64,000 nt of DNA from NCBI RefSeq assembly GCF_040807025.1, contig NC_090982.1, positions 89,653,463-89,717,462 on the forward strand, given 5' to 3'. The first letter of the stretch is position 1. The number at the start of each line of letters is the position of its first letter. Of the stretch, positions 30,300-42,900 are shown piece after piece. The notes under the pieces are model-generated. The model searched no databases. It was given only the letters and a program-made list of their open reading frames with translations, and was not told the DNA's origin. The position numbers were made by a program, and so were the translations under genes. This DNA comes from Struthio camelus (Eukaryota > Chordata > Aves > Struthioniformes > Struthionidae).

Positions 30300-33054
30300 G
30301 GGGTTTAGTACCTGTTTTAGCAGACAATCGCGTGTCCCTTTAGGCCCCAGGAAGCAGAAAGTTCTGACCTGACAGCAAAGTATTTGGTCTTTTTAACGCT
30401 CTTGCGGCTGAAGGTGACTCCTAATGAAAAGCAATGAGAATTCTGAGGATTCACTGGAAACGTAAGAGACAGTATCTGCCCTTTTTAAAAGGCTGTGTGC
30501 TTCCGCTAATAATACCTGTAGTAATCAAGCCACTAGATTTTTCTGACAATAAGAGCCTTTAAGCTGCGATCGCTACTCGAAAAGTCCAGATATTTTAGAA
30601 ACTGAACGAGCCTTCTGAGCTTGCTGACTGCAGTACCTCGAAAGATGATCAGAGTGCTGATGTTTTCATGCTTTAGTGTGGTAGAGATGCTCTGTGCAAA
30701 CATCCCTTGTGTTTAATCTTCAAAACTGCGCAGACTGTCACGGAGCTCTCTTTTGACTATCTACTTTGCGTAACAAACAGAAAGGCAGGAGGTTGACAGT
30801 GCTAAATGAGTAAGGTCATTGCTTGTTTAGGGGTTGCAAATTTTATGGAATTTTGTCCTTTTAAATCTCATCTAGAATATGCTTGCAAAAAATCCCTGGG
30901 AAGAAAACAAGGAGTATAAGCAGCTTTTGAATATTATTAGCAATACTTACACGTTCTGGATGGGTTCTTAGGGTCCCCCATGGTCTTCTGCCCTCCCCAT
31001 TACCCCCAAATTTACCCATTTTGCAGTGTTTTGGCACTTATTTTGCTCTTTCTTGTCCCGAAGCAGGTCAGGGTTTGGTGTGGACAGAGGGGGGAAGGAG
31101 CCAGCTGTGGGTAAATGGGCCCTGGATGGCATCGCGGGGACACGGCGAATCCTGGCACAGCCCATCTTCAGCACGGGGAGAGGCCGGAGTGCTGCCGTGA
31201 TGAGTGCTGAGAAAGGTACCTCTCTTTGGATTATGTGCACCCCAGAGCCCACCTTCTGGCCTTTCATTCTCCCCCGATCCCTCCTGTCAAGTATTTGTGC
31301 TCTGCGGATGCCTGAGTTTGGCTTTTTGTGACTTGTAGGTTCCTCCGCTGAGGTTCTTTTTGCCCCTGAGGTCCTCCCTTTCACCATCTTGTCCCCACAG
31401 AACCCTGAATTGTTTCTTCTCCCTCGCCCAGCCCACAACATCCCTTCCTTTTCCTTTTCTTTTTTGCTGCCCCTCGATCCTTCCTTTTGCAATTTTGCAC
31501 CACCAGTTCACTCTGTTAAGCTCTTCTCTCTTTTGGGCTTTTTGCACCCCCCACCCCCCACCCCCTTTGTAAAGCTTTTTTTGTGCCGCTTACAAGCTTC
31601 TGGCTTTTTTTCCCCTGAGAAGCCTTCCTTCTGGCTTTGTGTGTCAGCACCCTCCCCTTTTTGAATAAAGCAGAGATTAAAGGCAAACTCGGTATCTCTT
31701 TATGCAGCTGCAACCCTTTGGAGGGGAAGCAAATACGTTATTGTGGTTTGTAGTATTTCTGGGCTAACTCTGGGGAAATCCTCATCACAGTTTGGATTTT
31801 TTGTTGTTGTTTCTATAAGTTCGTTGCTTTGAAAGTTTGAAACTAGTATTCGTTTGGCTTACTGCCTTACTGTCATAACTGAGCGTAAAGCAGAGATTGT
31901 GTTGCCATTGCATATGACCTCCCTCATATGGTGCTTGCGTTCATATACGTGTGTTCTCCCCAGGAGTACTCTTGCCTTTTCCTTTCCTTTAGTAAACAAA
32001 CGCCTTTCTGAGCCAATACCGAGCAACACGGTGGATGTGCTTCTAGCGCTAACGTCGCGTCGCAGGAGGCAGCTGAGAGCAGTCGATAAGCCGGTGCTCT
32101 AGACATGCAAAGGCAGGAAGAAGCGGACTAGCTATTGAGCTTCCCTCGAGAGCAGAGGAAGAGGAGAAGAAACCCAGGGGGCGGTCATACGCCCGCTGAC
32201 GATTCCGGAGGCTTTGCCTTGCAATGCGTTTCTCCTGGTAGGCGGCAGCACTCATTGCCCGTGGCGGGTAAGGGCCGGAACCACCTTGCGCTGAGGGCTC
32301 AGCAGAACCAGAGAGGCGAGGGTGTCCCTGGGGTGGCTGCGGGTGCCTGGATTTCTCCGGCCCACCTCAAGGCATGCGTTGCGGGGAGAAAAGGGTGCGG
32401 GCTTTCAGGGGCCTGGCAGTGCTCTGCTCCGTGCGGGCACAGGGCAGGGTCTGCCCTGAACACATGTTTGCCTCTCCCTGTCTTTGTTTTAATTCCTGCC
32501 TTTAGGGCTGAGGTTCCTCCCCAGAGCAGACTTGTACGTGTGCCCTCGCTCGTGTAGATGCAGATGGCCTGGAGGTGTGGGGAGGCAGGCTGTCCCGCGA
32601 GAAGGACTTTTGCGCGGCGTCCCGGGGAGGATAGCTGCGATGTACCTCGTGCACCCAAGGGTGTTGGTAAGCGACAAGATAACAAGTGGCTGTTTCCTGG
32701 TCACTCCCCTCACTAGAGAAAAATCGATTTACAGATTGGCTTTCACATGGAGAGAGAAACAGTACACCTTTCCTCAGGTCTGGTTGGGGTTTCACAGTGT
32801 GCCTGCACTAACACGTGGTCGTTGTCAGAGACGGTTTAGACGGGTTGCCTGCAGAGAGGTAGGAAAGGCATTACCTTTCGTGGACAGTGCTGTGGTGGGC
32901 AGAGCTACGGACGAAGAGGTGTGAGAGCGAGGTGCCTGAGCCTTAAAACTGACTGGAAGGGACAGGATTCAAGGCCGGTTGGTGCACAGCACACAGCGCA
33001 ACGCCAGGCTCATTACAAAGGTACTGTAATTGGGGAAACGGCCCGCTGACAGAA
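30300..33054. other. Non-coding part of left block and arm to the satellite
   Basis: AT-balanced to 32,100, then increasingly GC-rich. AATAAAGCAGAGATTAAAGG at about 31,665 is a possible poly-A signal or LTR end. At 32,510-32,600 a fragment resembles the 3' end of repeat R1 (TGTGCCCTCGCTCGTGTAG). No gene is recognised. The part after 32,241 has no partner inside the window. Confidence 0.5.
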
Positions 33055-33180
33055 GAAGAAAGGTTAAAGCTCTGTGTGAAATAAAGGGTCCTTCCCATCA
33101 GTGCTGAGGAAGAGGGTCGCGTTTCTTAGAGCAGCATATCCGTCGTTTTTCTGGTAGCAGCAGAGCACCGCAGTGGGAGG
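33055..33180 (+). repeat. Fragment related to the block's AAAGGTTAAAGC segment
   Basis: GAAAGGTTAAAGCTCTGTG and GGTCCTTCCCATCAGTGC resemble 24,145-24,200 and 54,335-54,390. A piece of block sequence therefore lies right against the GC-rich satellite flank. Confidence 0.45.
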
Positions 33181-33239
33181 TTCTGGAAGAGTCAGGAGCA
33201 GAACTGGCAGGAGGCTCTTTTCCCTGTCCGGATGGAAAA

Positions 33240-33559
33240 ACGGCTGTAAGCACGCTTGCCAGAAACCGAGGAGGCCGAGGACGAGGCCCGGCTGGGGCCC
33301 TTGCCTTGGGCCCTGACTGCGGGCACCCGGCGCGCCCTGCCACCCGAGGCCTGCTCGCCCCAGGCGCGACTGCCACCGCCACCACCCCTCGGCGCTGCTG
33401 CGCCCCGGTGCTGCACCGCCGCCGAGACACGGGGTGCTCGTGAGGTCCCCGCCACCGTCTCCTCCTGCAGGACACAGGTGCCCGGGGGGAGGGTACGAAA
33501 GGGTCGGGGCGGCCCGACCGGAGGGTGCGGGGAGCGGCGGCGGCCGCTGCCGGCCTAGG
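33240..33559. promoter_or_regulatory. GC-rich flank of the satellite
   Basis: A CpG-dense, GC-rich stretch leads directly into the first degraded satellite units. It continues the satellite as one CpG-rich domain of more than 18 kb. No exon signals convinced me on either strand. Confidence 0.35.
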
Positions 33560-33944
33560 CCAGCGGGGTCGCGCATGCGCACTGGATCAGACCGGCTCGC
33601 GGCTGCGGCAAGCGGAGTGGCGCATGCGCATTGGGGGGCGACCCGCTTACTCCCTGCTGCCCTCAAGTGACTACGAACCGGTACTGCAGGCAGGGGATTA
33701 ACGCATGCGCACTGCTCCAGATGTGCTCCATGCTGCCCTCGGGTGATGCCACCCCAATAGTGCAGCCAGCCGACGAACGCATGCGTCCTGGACGCATCGG
33801 TTCCTTGGTGCCCCTCGAGCGATGAAAGCCTGCCAGCCAACCAGCCGCCTCGCGCATGCGCGCCGCCCCGACACTGCTCCCTGCGGCCCTCAGCTACGAA
33901 CAGCGTAGTACTGCAGGCAGCCGCAGCGCGCAGGCGCACTTGCT
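33560..33944 (+). repeat. Degenerate left edge of the NRF1 satellite
   Basis: NRF1-type cores occur at 33,571, 33,620, 33,702, 33,777, 33,852 and 33,927, mostly spaced 75-81 bp like the array unit, while the sequence between them is strongly diverged. The last edge unit has GCGCAGGCGCACTTGCTCGG, a CACTTGCTCG form otherwise seen only at the right edge. Decayed edge units are expected when unequal exchange homogenises only the interior. Confidence 0.8.
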
Positions 33945-36900
33945 CGGCGTGGCTCGCTGGTGCCCTCGGCTGGCCAGAAATCGGTACTGCAGCCCGAAAA
34001 ATCAGTACTGCAGCCGAAGCGGGGCGCAGGCGCAGTGGTTTCGGCGTGGCTCGTTGGTGCCCTCGGCTGGCCAAAAATCGGTACTGCAGCCCGAAATATC
34101 GGTCCTGCAGGCGAAGCGGGGCGCATGCGCAGTGGTTTCGGCGTGGCTCGTGGGGGCCCTCGGCTGGCCAGAAATCGGTACTGCAGGCGAAGCGGGGCGC
34201 AGGCGCAGTGGTTTCGGCGTGGCTCGTTGGTGCCCTCGGCTGGCCAGAAATCGGTACTGCAGGCGAAGCGGGGCGCATGCGCAGTGGTTTCGGCGTGGCT
34301 CGTTGGTGCCCTCGGCTGGCCAGAAATCGGTACTGCAGGCGAAGCGGGGCGCAGGCGCAGTGGTTTCGGCGTGGCTCGTTGGTGCCCTCGGCTGGCCAGA
34401 AATCGGTACTGCAGGCGAAGCGGGGCGCAGGCGCAGTGGTTTCGGCGTGGCTCGTTGGTGCCCTCGGCTGGCCAGAAATCGGTACTGCAGCGCGAAAAAT
34501 CGGTACTGCAGGCGAAGCGGGGCGCATGCGCACTGGGTTTCGGTGTGGCTCGTTGGTGCCCTCGGCTGGCGAAAAATCGGTACTGCAGGCGAAGCGGGGC
34601 GCAGGCGCAGTGGTTTCGGCGTGGCTCGTTGGTGCCCTCGGCTGACCAGAAATCGGTACTGCAGGCGAAGCGGGGTGCATGCGCAGTGGTTTCGGCGTGG
34701 CTCGTTGGTGCCCTCGGCTGGCCAGAAATCGGTACTGCAGGCGAAGCGGGGCGCATGCGCAGTGGTTTCGGCGTGGCTCGTTGGTGCCCTCGGCTGGCCA
34801 GAAATCGGTACTGCAGGCGAAGCGGGGCGCATGCGCAGTGGTTTCGGCGTGGCTCGTTGGTGCCCTCGGCTGGCCAGAAATCGGTACTGCAGGCGAAGCG
34901 GGGCGCATGCGCAGTGGTTTCGGCGTGGCTCGTTGGTGCCCTCGGCTGGCGAAAAATCGGTACTGCAGGCGAAGCGGGGCGCATGCGCACTGGGTTTCGG
35001 CGTGGCTCGTTGGTGCCCTCGGCTGGCCAGAAATCGGTACTGCAGGCGAAGCGGGGCGCAGGCGCACTGGGTTTCGGCGTGGCTCGTTGGTGCCCTCGGC
35101 TGGCCAGAAATCGGTACTGCAGGCGAAGCGGGGCGCAGGCGCACTGGGTTTCGGCGTGGCTCGTTGGTGCCCTCGGCTGGCGAAAAATCGGTACTGCAGG
35201 CGAAGCGGGGCGCATGCGCACTGGGTTTCGGCGTGGCTCGTTGGTGCCCTCGGCTGGCCAGAAATCGGTACTGCAGGCGAAGCGGGGCGCAGGCGCAGTG
35301 GTTTCGGCGTGGCTCGTGGGTGCCCTCGGCTGGCGAAAAATCGGTACTGCAGGCGAAGCGGGACGCATGCGCACTGGGTTTCGGCGTGGCTCGTTGGTGC
35401 CCTCGGCTGGCCAGAAATCGGTACTGCAGGCGAAGCGGGGCGCATGCGCAGTGGTTTCGGCGTGGCTCGTTGGTGCCCTCGGCTGGCCAAAAATCGGTAC
35501 TGCAGCCCGAAAAATCAGTACTGCAGGCGAAGCGGGGCGCAGGCGCACTGGGTTTCGGCGTGGCTCGTTGGTGCCCTCGGCTGGCCAGAAATCGGTACTG
35601 CAGGCGAAGCGGGGCGCATGCGCAGTGGTTTCGGCGTGGCTCGTTGGTGCCCTCGGCTGGCCAGAAATCGGTACTGCAGGCGAAGCGGGGCGCAGGCGCA
35701 GTGGTTTCGGCGTGGCTCGTTGGTGCCCTCGGCTGGCCAGAAATCGGTACTGCAGGCGAAGCGGGGCGCATGCGCAGTGGTTTCGGCGTGGCTCGTTGGT
35801 GCCCTCGGCTGGCCAGAAATCGGTACTGCAGGCGAAGCGGGGCGCATGCGCAGTGGTTTCGGCGTGGCTCGTTGGTGCCCTCGGCTGACCAGAAATCGGT
35901 ACTGCAGCCCGAAAAATCGGTACTGCAGGCGAAGCGGGGCGCAGGCGCAGTGGTTTCGGCGTGGCTCGTTGGTGCCCTCGGCTGGCCAGAAATCGGTACT
36001 GCAGGCGAAGCGGGGCGCATGCGCAGTGGTTTCGGCGTGGCTCGTTGGTGCCCTCGGCTGGCCAGAAATCGGTACTGCAGGCGAAGCGGGGCGCATGCGC
36101 ACTGGGTTTCGGCGTGGCTCGTGGGTGCCCTCGGCTGGCCAGAAATCGGTACTGCAGGCGAAGCGGGGCGCATGCGCAGTGGTTTCGGCGTGGCTCGTTG
36201 GTGCCCTCGGCTGGCCAGAAATCGGTACTGCAGCCCGAAAAATCGGTCCTGCGGGCGAAGCGGGGCGCATGCGCAGTGGTTTCGGCGTGGCTCGTTGGTG
36301 CCCTCGGCTGACCAGAAATCGGTACTGCAGCCCGAAAAATCGGTACTGCAGGCGAAGCGGGGCGCAGGCGCAGTGGTTTCGGCGTGGCTCGTTGGTGCCC
36401 TCGGCTGGCCAGAAATCGGTACTGCAGCCCGAAAAATCGGTACTGCAGGCGAAGCGGGGCGCATGCGCAGTGGTTTCGGCGTGGCTCGTTGGTGCCCTCG
36501 GCTGGCCAGAAATCGGTACTGCAGGCGAAGCGGGGCGCAGGCGCAGTGGTTTCGGCGTGGCTCGTTGGTGCCCTCGGCTGGCCAGAAATCGGTACTGCAG
36601 GCGAAGCGGGGCGCATGCGCAGTGGTTTCGGCGTGGCTCGTTGGTGCCCTCGGCTGGCCAGAAATCGGTACTGCAGGCGAAGCGGGGCGCATGCGCACTG
36701 GGTTTCGGCGTGGCTCGTGGGTGCCCTCGGCTGGCCAGAAATCGGTACTGCAGGCGAAGCGGGGCGCAGGCGCAGTGGTTTCGGCGTGGCTCGTTGGTGC
36801 CCTCGGCTGGCCAGAAATCGGTACTGCAGGCGAAGCGGGGCGCATGCGCACTGGGTTTCGGCGTGGCTCGTTGGTGCCCTCGGCTGGCCAGAAATCGGTA

Positions 36901-39900
36901 CTGCAGCGCGAAAAATCGGTACTGCAGGCGAAGCGGGGCGCATGCGCAGTGGTTTCGGCGTGGCTCGTGGGTGCCCTCGGCTGGCCAGAAATCGGTACTG
37001 CAGCGCGAAAAATCGGTACTGCAGGCGAAGCGGGGCGCATGCGCACTGGGTTTCGGCGTGGCTCGTGGGTGCCCTCGGCTGGCCAGAAATCGGTACTACA
37101 GCCCGAAAAATCGGTACTGCAGGCGAAGCGGGGCGCAGGCGCAGTGGTTTCGGCGTGGCTCGTTGGTGCCCTCGGCTGGCCAGAAATCGGTACTGCAGGC
37201 GAAGCGGGGCGCATGCGCACTGGGTTTCGGTGTGGCTCGTTGGTGCCCTCGGCTGGCGAAAAATCGGTACTGCAGGCGAAGCGGGGCGCATGCGCAGTGG
37301 TTTCGGCGTGGCTCGTTGGTGCCCTCGGCTGGCCAAAAATCGGTACTGCAGGCGAAGCGGGGCGCATGCGCAGTGGTTTCGGCGTGGCTCGTTGGTGCCC
37401 TCGGCTGGCCAGAAATCGGTACTGCAGGCGAAGCGGGGCGCATGCGCAGTGGTTTCGGCGTGGCTCGTTGGTGCCCTCGGCTGGCCAGAAATCGGTACTG
37501 CAGGCGAAGCGGGGCGCATGCGCAGTGGTTTCGGCGTGGCTCGTTGGTGCCCTCGGCTGGCCAGAAATCGGTACTGCAGGCGAAGCGGGGCGCAGGCGCA
37601 GTGGTTTCGGCGTGGCTCGTTGGTGCCCTCGGCTGGCGAAAAATCGGTACTGCAGGCGAAGCGGGGCGCATGCGCACTGGGTTTCGGCGTGGCTCGTTGG
37701 TGCCCTCGGCTGGCCAGAAATCGGTACTGCAGGCGAAGCGGGGCGCATGCGCACTGGGTTTCGGCGTGGCTCGTTGGTGCCCTCGGCTGGCGAGAAATCG
37801 GTACTGCAGGCGAAGCGGGGCGCATGCGCACTGGGTTTCGGCGTGGCTCGTTGGTGCCCTCGGCTGGCCAGAAATCGGTACTGCAGGCGAAGCGGGGCGC
37901 AGGCGCAGTGGTTTCGGCGTGGCTCGTGGGTGCCCTCGGCTGGCGAAAAATCGGTACTGCAGGCGAAGCGGGGCGCATGCGCACTGGGTTTCGGCGTGGC
38001 TCGTTGGTGCCCTCGGCTGGCCAGAAATCGGTACTGCAGGCGAAGCGGGGCGCATGCGGAGTGGTTTCGGCGTGGGTCGTTGGTGCCCTCGGCTGGCCAG
38101 AAATCGGTACTGCAGCCCGAAAAATCAGTACTGCAGGCGAAGCGGGGCGCAGGCGCACTGGGTTTCGGCGTGGCTCGTTGGTGCCCTCGGCTGGCCAGAA
38201 ATCGGTACTGCAGGCGAAGCGGGGCGCATGCGGAGTGGTTTCGGCGTGGCTCGTTGGTGCCCTCGGCTGGCCAGAAATCGGTACTGCAGGCGAAGCGGGG
38301 CGCATGCGCAGTGGTTTCGGCGTGGCTCGTTGGTGCCCTCGGCTGGCCAGAAATCGGTACTGCAGGCGAAGCGGGGCGCATGCGCAGTGGTTTCGGCGTG
38401 GCTCGTGGGTGCCCTCGGCTGGCCAGAAATCGGTACTGCATTCGAAGCGGGGCGCATGCGCAGTGGTTTCGGCGTGGCTTGTTGGTGCCCTCGGCTGGCC
38501 AGAAATCGGTACTGCAGGCGAAGCGGGGCGCAGGCGCAGTGGTTTCGGCGTGGCTCGTTGGTGCCCTCGGCTGGCCAGAAATCGGTACTGCAGGCGAAGC
38601 GGGGCGCAGGCGCAGTGGTTTCGGCGTGGCTCGTTGGTGCCCTCGGCTGGCCAGAAATCGGTACTGCAGGCGAAGCGGGGCGCATGCGCACTGGGTTTCG
38701 GCGTGGCTCGTGGGTGCCCTCGGCTGGCCAGAAATCGGTACTGCAGGCGAAGCGGGGCGCATGCGCAGTGGTTTCGGCGTGGCTCGTTGGTGCCCTCGGC
38801 TGGCCAGAAATCGGTACTGCAGGCGAAGCGGGGCGCATGCGCAGTGGTTTCGGCGTGGCTCGTTGGTGCCCTCGGCTGGCCAGAAATCGGTACTGCAGGC
38901 GAAGCGGGGCGCATGCGCACTGAGTTTCGGCGTGGCTCGTGGGTGCCCTCGGCTGGCCAGAAATCGGTCCTGCAGGCGAAGCGGGGCGCATGCGCACTGG
39001 GTTTCGGCGTGGATCGTGGGTGCCCTCGGCTGGCCAGAAATCGGTACTGCAGCCCGAAAAAACGGTCCTGCAGGCGAAGCGGGGCGCAGGCGCAGTGGTT
39101 TCGGCGTGGCTCGTTGGTGCCCTCGGCTGGCCAGAAATCGGTACTGCAGGCGAAGCGGGGCGCATGCGCAGTGGTTTCGGCGTGGCTCGTTGGTGCCCTC
39201 GGCTGGCCAGAAATCGGTACTGCAGCCCGAAAAATCGGTACTGCAGGCGAAGCGGGGCGCATGCGCAGTGGTTTCGGCGTGGCTCGTTGGTGCCCTCGGC
39301 TGGCCAGAAATCGGTACTGCAGGCGAAGCGGGGCGCATGCGCACTGGGTTTCGGCGTGGCTCGTTGGTGCCCTCGGCTGGCCAGAAATCGGTACTGCAGG
39401 CGAAGCGGGGCGCAGGCGCAGTGGTTTCGGCGTGGCTCGTGGGTGCCCTCGGCTGGCCAGAAATCGGTACTGCAGGCGAAGCGGGGCGCATGCGCAGTGG
39501 TTTCGGCGTGGGTCGTTGGTGCCCTCGGCTGGCCAGAAATCGGTACTGCAGCCCGAAAAATCGGTACTGCGGGCGAAGCGGGGCGCATGCGCAGTGGTTT
39601 CGGCGTGGCTCGTTGGTGCCCTCGGCTGACCAGAAATCGGTACTGCAGCCCGAAAAATCGGTACTGCAGGCGAAGCGGGGCGCAGGCGCAGTGGTTTCGG
39701 CGTGGCTCGTTGGTGCCCTCGGCTGGCCAGAAATCGGTACTGCAAGCGAAGCGGGGCGCATGCGCACTGGGTTTCGGCGTGGCTCGTGGGTGCCCTCGGC
39801 TGGCGAGAAATCGGTACTGCAGGCGAAGCGGGGCGCATGCGCACTGGGTTTCGGCGTGGCTCGTGGGTGCCCTCGGCTGGCGAGAAATCGGTACTGCAGG

Positions 39901-42900
39901 CGAAGCGGGGCGCATGCGCACTGGGTTTCGGCGTGGCTCGTTGGTGCCCTCGGCTGGCGAGAAATCGGTACTGCAGGCGAAGCGGGGCGCATGCGCAGTG
40001 GTTTCGGCGTGGCTCGTTGGTGCCCTCGGCTGGCCAGAAATCGGTACTGCAGGCGAAGCGGGGCGCATGCGCACTGGGTTTCGGCGTGGCTCGTTGGTGC
40101 CCTCGGCTGGCCAGAAATCGGTACTGCAGGCGAAGCGGGGCGCAGGCGCAGTGGTTTCGGCGTGGCTCGTGGGTGCCCTCGGCTGGCCAGAAATCGGTAC
40201 TGCAGGCGAAGCGGGGCGCAGGCGCAGTGGTTTCGGCGTGGCTCGTTGGTGCCCTCGGCTGGCCAGAAATCGGTACTGCAGGCGAAGCGGGGCGCAGGCG
40301 CAGTGGTTTCGGCGTGGCTCGTGGGTGCCCTCGGCTGGCCAGAAATCGGTACTGCAGGCGAAGCGGGGCGCAGGCGCAGTGGTTTCGGCGTGGCTCGTTG
40401 GTGCCCTCGGCTGGCCAGAAATCGGTACTGCAGGCGAAGCGGGGCGCATGCGCAGTGGTTTCAGCGTGGCTCGTTGGTGCCCTCGGCTGGCCAGAAATCG
40501 GTACTGCAGGCGAAGCGGGGCGCAGGCGCAGTGGTTTCGGCGTGGCTCGTTGGTGCCCTCGGCTGGCCAGAAATCGGTACTGCAGGCGAAGCGGGGCGCA
40601 TGCGCACTGGGTTTCGGCGTGGCTCGTGGGTGCCCTCGGCTGGCCAGAAATCGGTACTGCAGGCGAAGCGGGGCGCAGGCGCAGTGGTTTCGGCGTGACC
40701 CGTGGGTGCCCTCGGCTGGCCAGAAATCGGTACTGCAGGCGAAGCGGGGCGCAGGCGCAGTGGTTTCGGCGTGGCTCGTTGGTGCCCTCGGCTGGCCAGA
40801 AATCGGTACTGCAGGCGAAGCGGGGCGCATGCGCAGTGGTTTCGGCGTGGCTCGTTGGTGCCCTCGGCTGGCCAGAAATCGGTACTGCAGGCGAAGCGGG
40901 GCGCATGCGCACTGGGTTTCGGCGTGGCTCGTTGGTGCCCTCGGCTGGCCAGAAATCGGTACTGCAGGCGAAGCGGGGCGCAGGCGCAGTGGTTTCGGCG
41001 TGGCTCGTTGGTGCCCTCGGCTGGCCAGAAATCGGTACTGCAGGCGAAGCGGGGCGCAGGCGCAGTGGTTTCGGCGTGACTCGTGGGTGCCCTCGGCTGG
41101 CCAGAAATCGGTACTGCAGGCGAAGCGGGGCGCATGCGCAGTGGTTTCGGCGTGGCTCGTGGGTGCCCTCGGCTGGCCAGAAATCGGTACTGCAGGCGAA
41201 GCGGGGCGCAGGCGCAGTGGTTTCGGCGTGGCTCGTTGGTGCCCTCGGCTGGCCAGAAATCGGTACTGCAGGCGAAGCGGGGCGCATGCGCAGTGGTTTC
41301 GGCGTGGCTCGTTGGTGCCCTCGGCTGGCCAGAAATCGGTACTGCAGGCGAAGCGGGGCGCAGGCGCAGTGGTTTCGGCGTGGCTCGTTGGTGCCCTCGG
41401 CTGGCCAGAAATCGGTACTGCAGGCGAAGCGGGGCGCATGCGCACTGGGTTTCGGCGTGGCTCGTGGGTGCCCTCGGCTGGCCAGAAATCGGTACTGCAG
41501 GCGAAGCGGGGCGCATGCGCAGTGGTTTCGGCGTGGCTCGTTGGTGCCCTCGGCTGGCCAGAAATCGGTCCTGCAGGCGAAGCGGGGCGCATGCGCAGTG
41601 GTTTCGGCGTGGCTCGTGGGGGCCCTCGGCTGGCCAGAAATCGGTACTGCAGGCGAAGCGGGGCGCATGCGCAGTGGTTTCGGCGTGGCTCGTTGGTGCC
41701 CTCGGCTGGCCAGAAATCGGTACTGCAGGCGAAGCGGGGCGCATGCGCAGTGGTTTCGGCGTGGCTCGTTGGTGCCCTCGGCTGGCCAGAAATCGGTACT
41801 GCAGGCGAAGCGGGGCGCAGGCGCAGTGGTTTCGGCGTGGCTCGTTGGTGCCCTCGGCTGGCCAGAAATCGGTACTGCAGGCGAAGCGGGGCGCATGCGC
41901 AGTGGTTTCGGCGTGGCTCGTTGGTGCCCTCGGCTGGCGAAAAATCGGTACTGCAGGCGAAGCGGGGCGCAGGCGCAGTGGTTTCGGCGTGGCTCGTGGG
42001 GGCCCTCGGCTGGCCAGAAATCGGTACTGCAGGCGAAGCGGGGCGCATGCGCAGTGGTTTCGGCGTGGCTCGTTGGTGCCCTCGGCTGGCCAGAAATCGG
42101 TACTGCAGCACGAAAAATCGGTACTGCAGGCGAAGCGGGGCGCATGCGCACTGGGTTTCGGCGTGGGTCGTTGGTGCCCTCGGCTGGCCAGAAATCGGTA
42201 CTGCAGCCCGAAAAATCGGTACTGCAGGCGAAGCGGGGCGCATGCGCAGTGGTTTCGGCGTGGCTCGTTGGTGCCCTCGGCTGGCGAAAAATCGGTACTG
42301 CAGGCGAAGCGGGGCGCATGCGCAGTGGTTTCGGCGTGGCTCGTTGGTGCCCTCGGCTGGCCAAAAATCGGTACTGCAGGCGAAGCGGGGTGCATGCGCA
42401 GTGGTTTCGGCGTGGCTCGTTGGTGCCCTCGGCTGGCCAGAAATCGGTACTGCAGGCGAAGCGGGGCGCAGGCGCAGTGGTTTCGGCGTGGCTCGTTGGT
42501 GCCCTCGGCTGGCCAGAAATCGGTACTGCAGGCGAAGCGGGGCGCAGGCGCAGTGGTTTCGGCGTGGCTCGTTGGTGCCCTCGGCTGGCCAGAAATCGGT
42601 ACTGCAGGCGAAGCGGGGCGCATGCGCAGTAGTTTCGGCGTGGCTCGTTGGTGCCCTCGGCTGGCCAGAAATCGGTACTGCAGCGCGAAAAATCGGTACT
42701 GCAGGCGAAGCGGGGCGCATGCGCACTGGGTTTCGGCGTGGCTCGTTGGTGCCCTCGGCTGGCCAGAAATCGGTACTGCAGCCCGAAAAATCGGTACTGC
42801 AGGCGAAGCGGGGCGCATGCGCACTGGGTTTCGGCGTGGCTCGTTGGTGCCCTCGGCTGGCCAGAAATCGGTACTGCAGGCGAAGCGGGGCGCATGCGCA

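Larger units (their letters stand above)
21065..32241 (+). repeat. Duplicated block, left copy
   Basis: Collinear direct copy of 51,815-64,000. Similarity begins at GGAGGCGGAGGTG and continues, with indels, to the end of the window. The offset is about 30.75 kb at the start and about 31.76 kb from 26,830 on. Left-only pieces are roughly 23,190-23,760 (with a polypurine tract) and 24,505-25,155. From 26,830 the two copies differ at only about a dozen sites that I noticed in 5.4 kb. The left copy continues past 32,241 to the satellite edge; the right copy is cut by the window end. Confidence 0.95.
26830..32241 (+). repeat. Near-identical duplicate tract, left copy
   Basis: Matches 58,591-64,000 with only scattered single-base differences and homopolymer length changes (for example near 29,285 and 30,103). 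The change from diverged to near-identical sequence is abrupt at AAGCAGCAGGGTGCAAACCC. This suggests recent conversion, unequal exchange or an assembly duplicate. Confidence 0.95.

Noticed and set aside
32560-32680. Second copy of candidate exon 2 ending in AAGGGTGTTG then GTAAGCGACAAG
   Set aside because: It resembles the exon end at 52,060-52,090 over about 25 bases, but upstream and downstream sequence does not align, so chance is likely.
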